This document shows, one piece after another, positions 57,414 to 59,484 of a stretch of DNA of 59,484 nucleotides. The stretch comes from Nostoc sp. LEGE 12450 (GTDB lineage: Bacteria; Cyanobacteriota; Cyanobacteriia; Cyanobacteriales; Nostocaceae): contig NZ_JADEXU010000034.1 of assembly GCF_015206895.1 (NCBI RefSeq), positions 1 through 59,484 on the forward strand, in the 5' to 3' direction. The stretch's first letter is position 1. Every line of letters begins with the position of its first letter. The position numbers and the translations under genes were made by a program. A model generated the notes under the pieces. It saw nothing but the letters and a program-made list of their open reading frames with translations. It was not told the DNA's origin and searched no databases.

Positions 57414-59450
57414 ATGAGCCAGCCTGAAAACACTACTACCCAAGCGACTGCTCTGACTAACCACGATCGCAAACCTATCCATATACCTGGCTCTATTCAA
57501 CCTCATGGCATTCTCCTGGCACTCAGTACTCAGCTAGAGATCGTACAAGTTAGCAATAATACCCAAGTGTATTTGTGCAAAGCTCCAGAAGATTTGCTCG
57601 GTCAGCCTTTGAGCTATTTGCTTGAGCCTCAGCCAGTGGAAATTGTCAAGCAGTGCTTAGTAAAAAAGGTTGGCAGCGCTAATGTATTTAAAGTATTAAT
57701 AAATACTTTGTATGGAGAAATATACTTTGATGCTATTGCTCATCGTACAGAAGAAGCTGTGATTCTGGAGCTAGAACCAACTGACTCGGAATTTGAGGTG
57801 AGTTTCTTAAACTTTCATAGTTTTGCGAGTGAAGCGATCGCTAAGATGCAAAGGACATCCAATCTAGGAGAATTTTTGCATTTAGTCGCACAAGAAGTCC
57901 AAAAAATCATCGGTTTCGATCGGGTGATGGTCTATCAATTTGACGAGTCAAAAGCGGGTTCTGTCGTTGCAGAAGTTAAACGGGAAGATTTATCACCTTA
58001 TTTAGGACTCCACTATCCCGCTACAGATATTCCAGCGCAGGCTAGGGAGTTATACACGCGCTGCTTTCTCCGATTTCTCCCCGATTTGACTGCCGAACCT
58101 GTCAAACTAGTTCCAACGGAAAATCCGACAACACACCAACATCTTGACTTAAGCTACTGTCTGCTACGGAGTTTTGATTGGTGTTGTGCTGAATATCATC
58201 AAAATATGGGAGTGAAAGCTCTTTTGGTGATTTCACTGATTCAAGAGCAGAAACTTTGGGGATTAATATCTTGCCATCATCAAACACCAAAGTATATTTC
58301 CTACGAAGTACGCAAGATGTGCGAATTTTTGGGACAAATCGTATCTTCAGAGTTAGCGCACAAAATTAGTTCTTCGGAATGGGACTATAAGGTGAAACTC
58401 AAATCGCTACAGTCTGAGTTCCTTGAGTCCATTTCCCAAGCAGACAACTTTATCGATGCCTTAATCAAACCGGAAATCCGTTTGCTGGATTTTGTCAGTG
58501 CCTCTGGAGCGGCGGTTTGTCTAGATAATGAAATTAACCTTGTGGGAACCACACCAAATATTGATGAAGTGCGGGCGTTAATTGAATGGGCAGATACTCA
58601 AGTTACTGATAACCTGTTTTCTACCGATTCTCTGCCGAAGCTTTATCCAGAAGCGCTCATATTTAAAGATACTGCTAGTGGTTTGCTGCTACTGCGAATT
58701 TCTAAAGTCCGGCGTTATTATATTCTTTGGTTCCGCCCTGAAGTTATCCAAACAGTACACTGGGCAGGAAATCCACAGGAATCGATTAAAGCCGAGGAAG
58801 ATGGTAGCTATACCCTGTCTCCCCGAAAATCCTTTGAACAATGGCAAGAAACGGTTAGATTAACTTCTTTACCTTGGAAAGGGTGTGAACTTGAAAGTGC
58901 GATCGCTCTGAGTAATGCGATCGTTGGTATTGTCCTCTCAAAGGCGGATGAATTAGCGAAAATCAACCTGGAGTTAGAACGCAGCAACCAAGAATTAGCA
59001 TCCTTTGCCTACGCTGCTTCTCACGATCTCAAAGAACCTTTGCGGGGAATTTATAACTTTTCGACCGTGCTGCTAGAAGACTATGCCCAAGTATTAGATG
59101 ATGACGGAATTGAGTGCTTGCAAACAGTAGTGTCCTTATCTGTACGCATGGAAACTCTGATTAATGCTTTGCTACGACTATCGCAGTTAGGACAAGCACA
59201 TCTCCGAGAGCAAGCAACCGATCTCAACGAATTACTCAACCAAGTAATTGATGTCTTTCGTGCTAGTCGCCAAGACTCTGGGCTTGTGGATATTCGCATT
59301 CCTCGCCCTTTACCAACAATTCAGTGCGATCGAGTTCTCGTTAATGAAGTCTTCAGTAACCTCCTTGGTAATGCCTTCAAATACAACGATAAAGCAGAGC
59401 AATGGGTTGAGATTGATTACCTTTTTCCAATTGATTCAATATATATGTGA
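57414..59450 (+). CDS. Phytochrome-like sensor histidine kinase, truncated at the right edge
   Basis: 678 residues from ATG 57414. PAS domain (HIPGSIQPHGILLAL), GAF domain with DIPAQARELY and the bilin-binding loop LLRSFDWCCAEYHQNMGV (Cys257-Cys258), PHY domain, then HisKA with His537 (ASHDLKEPLRG) and the N box NLLGNAFKYND. There is no N-terminal Cys before DRKPIHIPG, so a GAF Cys and phycocyanobilin are expected, as in Cph1. In Cph1 a His follows the Cys; here it is a second Cys. The kinase ends abruptly: from 59410 the sequence is the reverse complement of the hydrolase gene and stops at 59450, before the G1 and G2 boxes. As written it cannot bind ATP properly. Confidence 0.88.
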   Translation: MSQPENTTTQATALTNHDRKPIHIPGSIQPHGILLALSTQLEIVQVSNNTQVYLCKAPEDLLGQPLSYLLEPQPVEIVKQCLVKKVGSANVFKVLINTLYGEIYFDAIAHRTEEAVILELEPTDSEFEVSFLNFHSFASEAIAKMQRTSNLGEFLHLVAQEVQKIIGFDRVMVYQFDESKAGSVVAEVKREDLSPYLGLHYPATDIPAQARELYTRCFLRFLPDLTAEPVKLVPTENPTTHQHLDLSYCLLRSFDWCCAEYHQNMGVKALLVISLIQEQKLWGLISCHHQTPKYISYEVRKMCEFLGQIVSSELAHKISSSEWDYKVKLKSLQSEFLESISQADNFIDALIKPEIRLLDFVSASGAAVCLDNEINLVGTTPNIDEVRALIEWADTQVTDNLFSTDSLPKLYPEALIFKDTASGLLLLRISKVRRYYILWFRPEVIQTVHWAGNPQESIKAEEDGSYTLSPRKSFEQWQETVRLTSLPWKGCELESAIALSNAIVGIVLSKADELAKINLELERSNQELASFAYAASHDLKEPLRGIYNFSTVLLEDYAQVLDDDGIECLQTVVSLSVRMETLINALLRLSQLGQAHLREQATDLNELLNQVIDVFRASRQDSGLVDIRIPRPLPTIQCDRVLVNEVFSNLLGNAFKYNDKAEQWVEIDYLFPIDSIYM

Positions 59451-59484
59451 CATCCAAAGGTCGGTCTTGAAATTCACCTGGTTC
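59410..59484. other. 75-base exact inverted copy of 56400-56326
   Basis: Every base from 59410 to the window end is complementary to 56400 down to 56326, inside the DUF1400 hydrolase gene. The join lies in the phytochrome kinase ATPase domain. This is the pattern of a fold-back chimera at a contig end, or of a real inverted duplication. Confidence 0.95.

Noticed and set aside
1..59484. Insertion sequence, prophage or integrated element
   Set aside because: No transposase, integrase or phage gene was found; only very small repeats and one transporter remnant.

Overview
The window looks like a filamentous, heterocyst-forming cyanobacterium of the Nostoc/Anabaena type. The evidence is the very high density of the HIP1 octamer GCGATCGC, a phycobilin lyase, cytochrome c6, a phytochrome-like kinase, an alternative (ARTO-type) terminal oxidase, a 2126-residue Ser/Thr-kinase/histidine-kinase fusion, and many short tandem heptamer repeats and tiny palindromic repeats in the spacers. 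Both window edges look like contig ends: the left edge lies in a C-rich repeat inside a kinase gene, and the last 75 bases are an exact inverted copy of a gene 3 kb upstream.

Layout. 1-6.7 kb: two sensor kinases (one cut by the left edge) and an alpha/beta hydrolase with a DUF1400 domain. 6.9-11.5 kb: glucoamylase, a cation efflux protein and a glucose-dehydrogenase-like enzyme, all on the minus strand. 12.1-18.4 kb: a respiratory cluster of two DUF2231 membrane proteins, coxB, coxA, coxC, an 82-residue membrane protein and a type II NADH dehydrogenase. CoxB has lost its CuA ligands, so the cluster reads as NADH to quinone to oxygen. 18.5-26.7 kb: a VOC-fold gene, a periplasmic binding protein and the giant kinase. 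26.8-32.3 kb: MBL-fold protein, site-2 protease, an MFS transporter pseudogene, an S-type phycobilin lyase, a HEAT-repeat protein, a DUF892 ferritin-like protein and tRNA-Ser(GGA). 32.3-41.5 kb: 2Fe-2S ferredoxin, thermonuclease lipoprotein, inositol monophosphatase, J-domain/TPR protein, hisZ, 4Fe-4S ferredoxin, an orphan LivF/NatE ATPase, petJ, a TPR protein and a Uma2 protein. 41.7-59.5 kb: TonB receptor, small secreted proteins, a DhaM-HPr-EI fusion, a phosphodiester glycosidase, a 42-bp minisatellite, an Eis-like acetyltransferase, a di-haem peroxidase, a DMT permease, a second DUF1400 hydrolase, and a phytochrome kinase cut short by the inverted segment.

The most interesting signal is a set of six micro-insertions of 21 or 24 nt. 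Each sits between the halves GCGAT and CGC of what would otherwise be an intact HIP1 site. Four lie in frame in apparently live genes (VOC protein, periplasmic binding protein, giant kinase, Uma2 protein), one is in the MFS pseudogene and one is intergenic. Removing each insertion restores GCGATCGC and, as far as I can judge from memory of the families, a normal protein sequence. The window therefore suggests a tiny mobile sequence that uses HIP1 as its target and is tolerated inside proteins because its length is a multiple of three. Small dispersed repeats are known from Nostoc; the link to HIP1 and to reading frame is what deserves checking.
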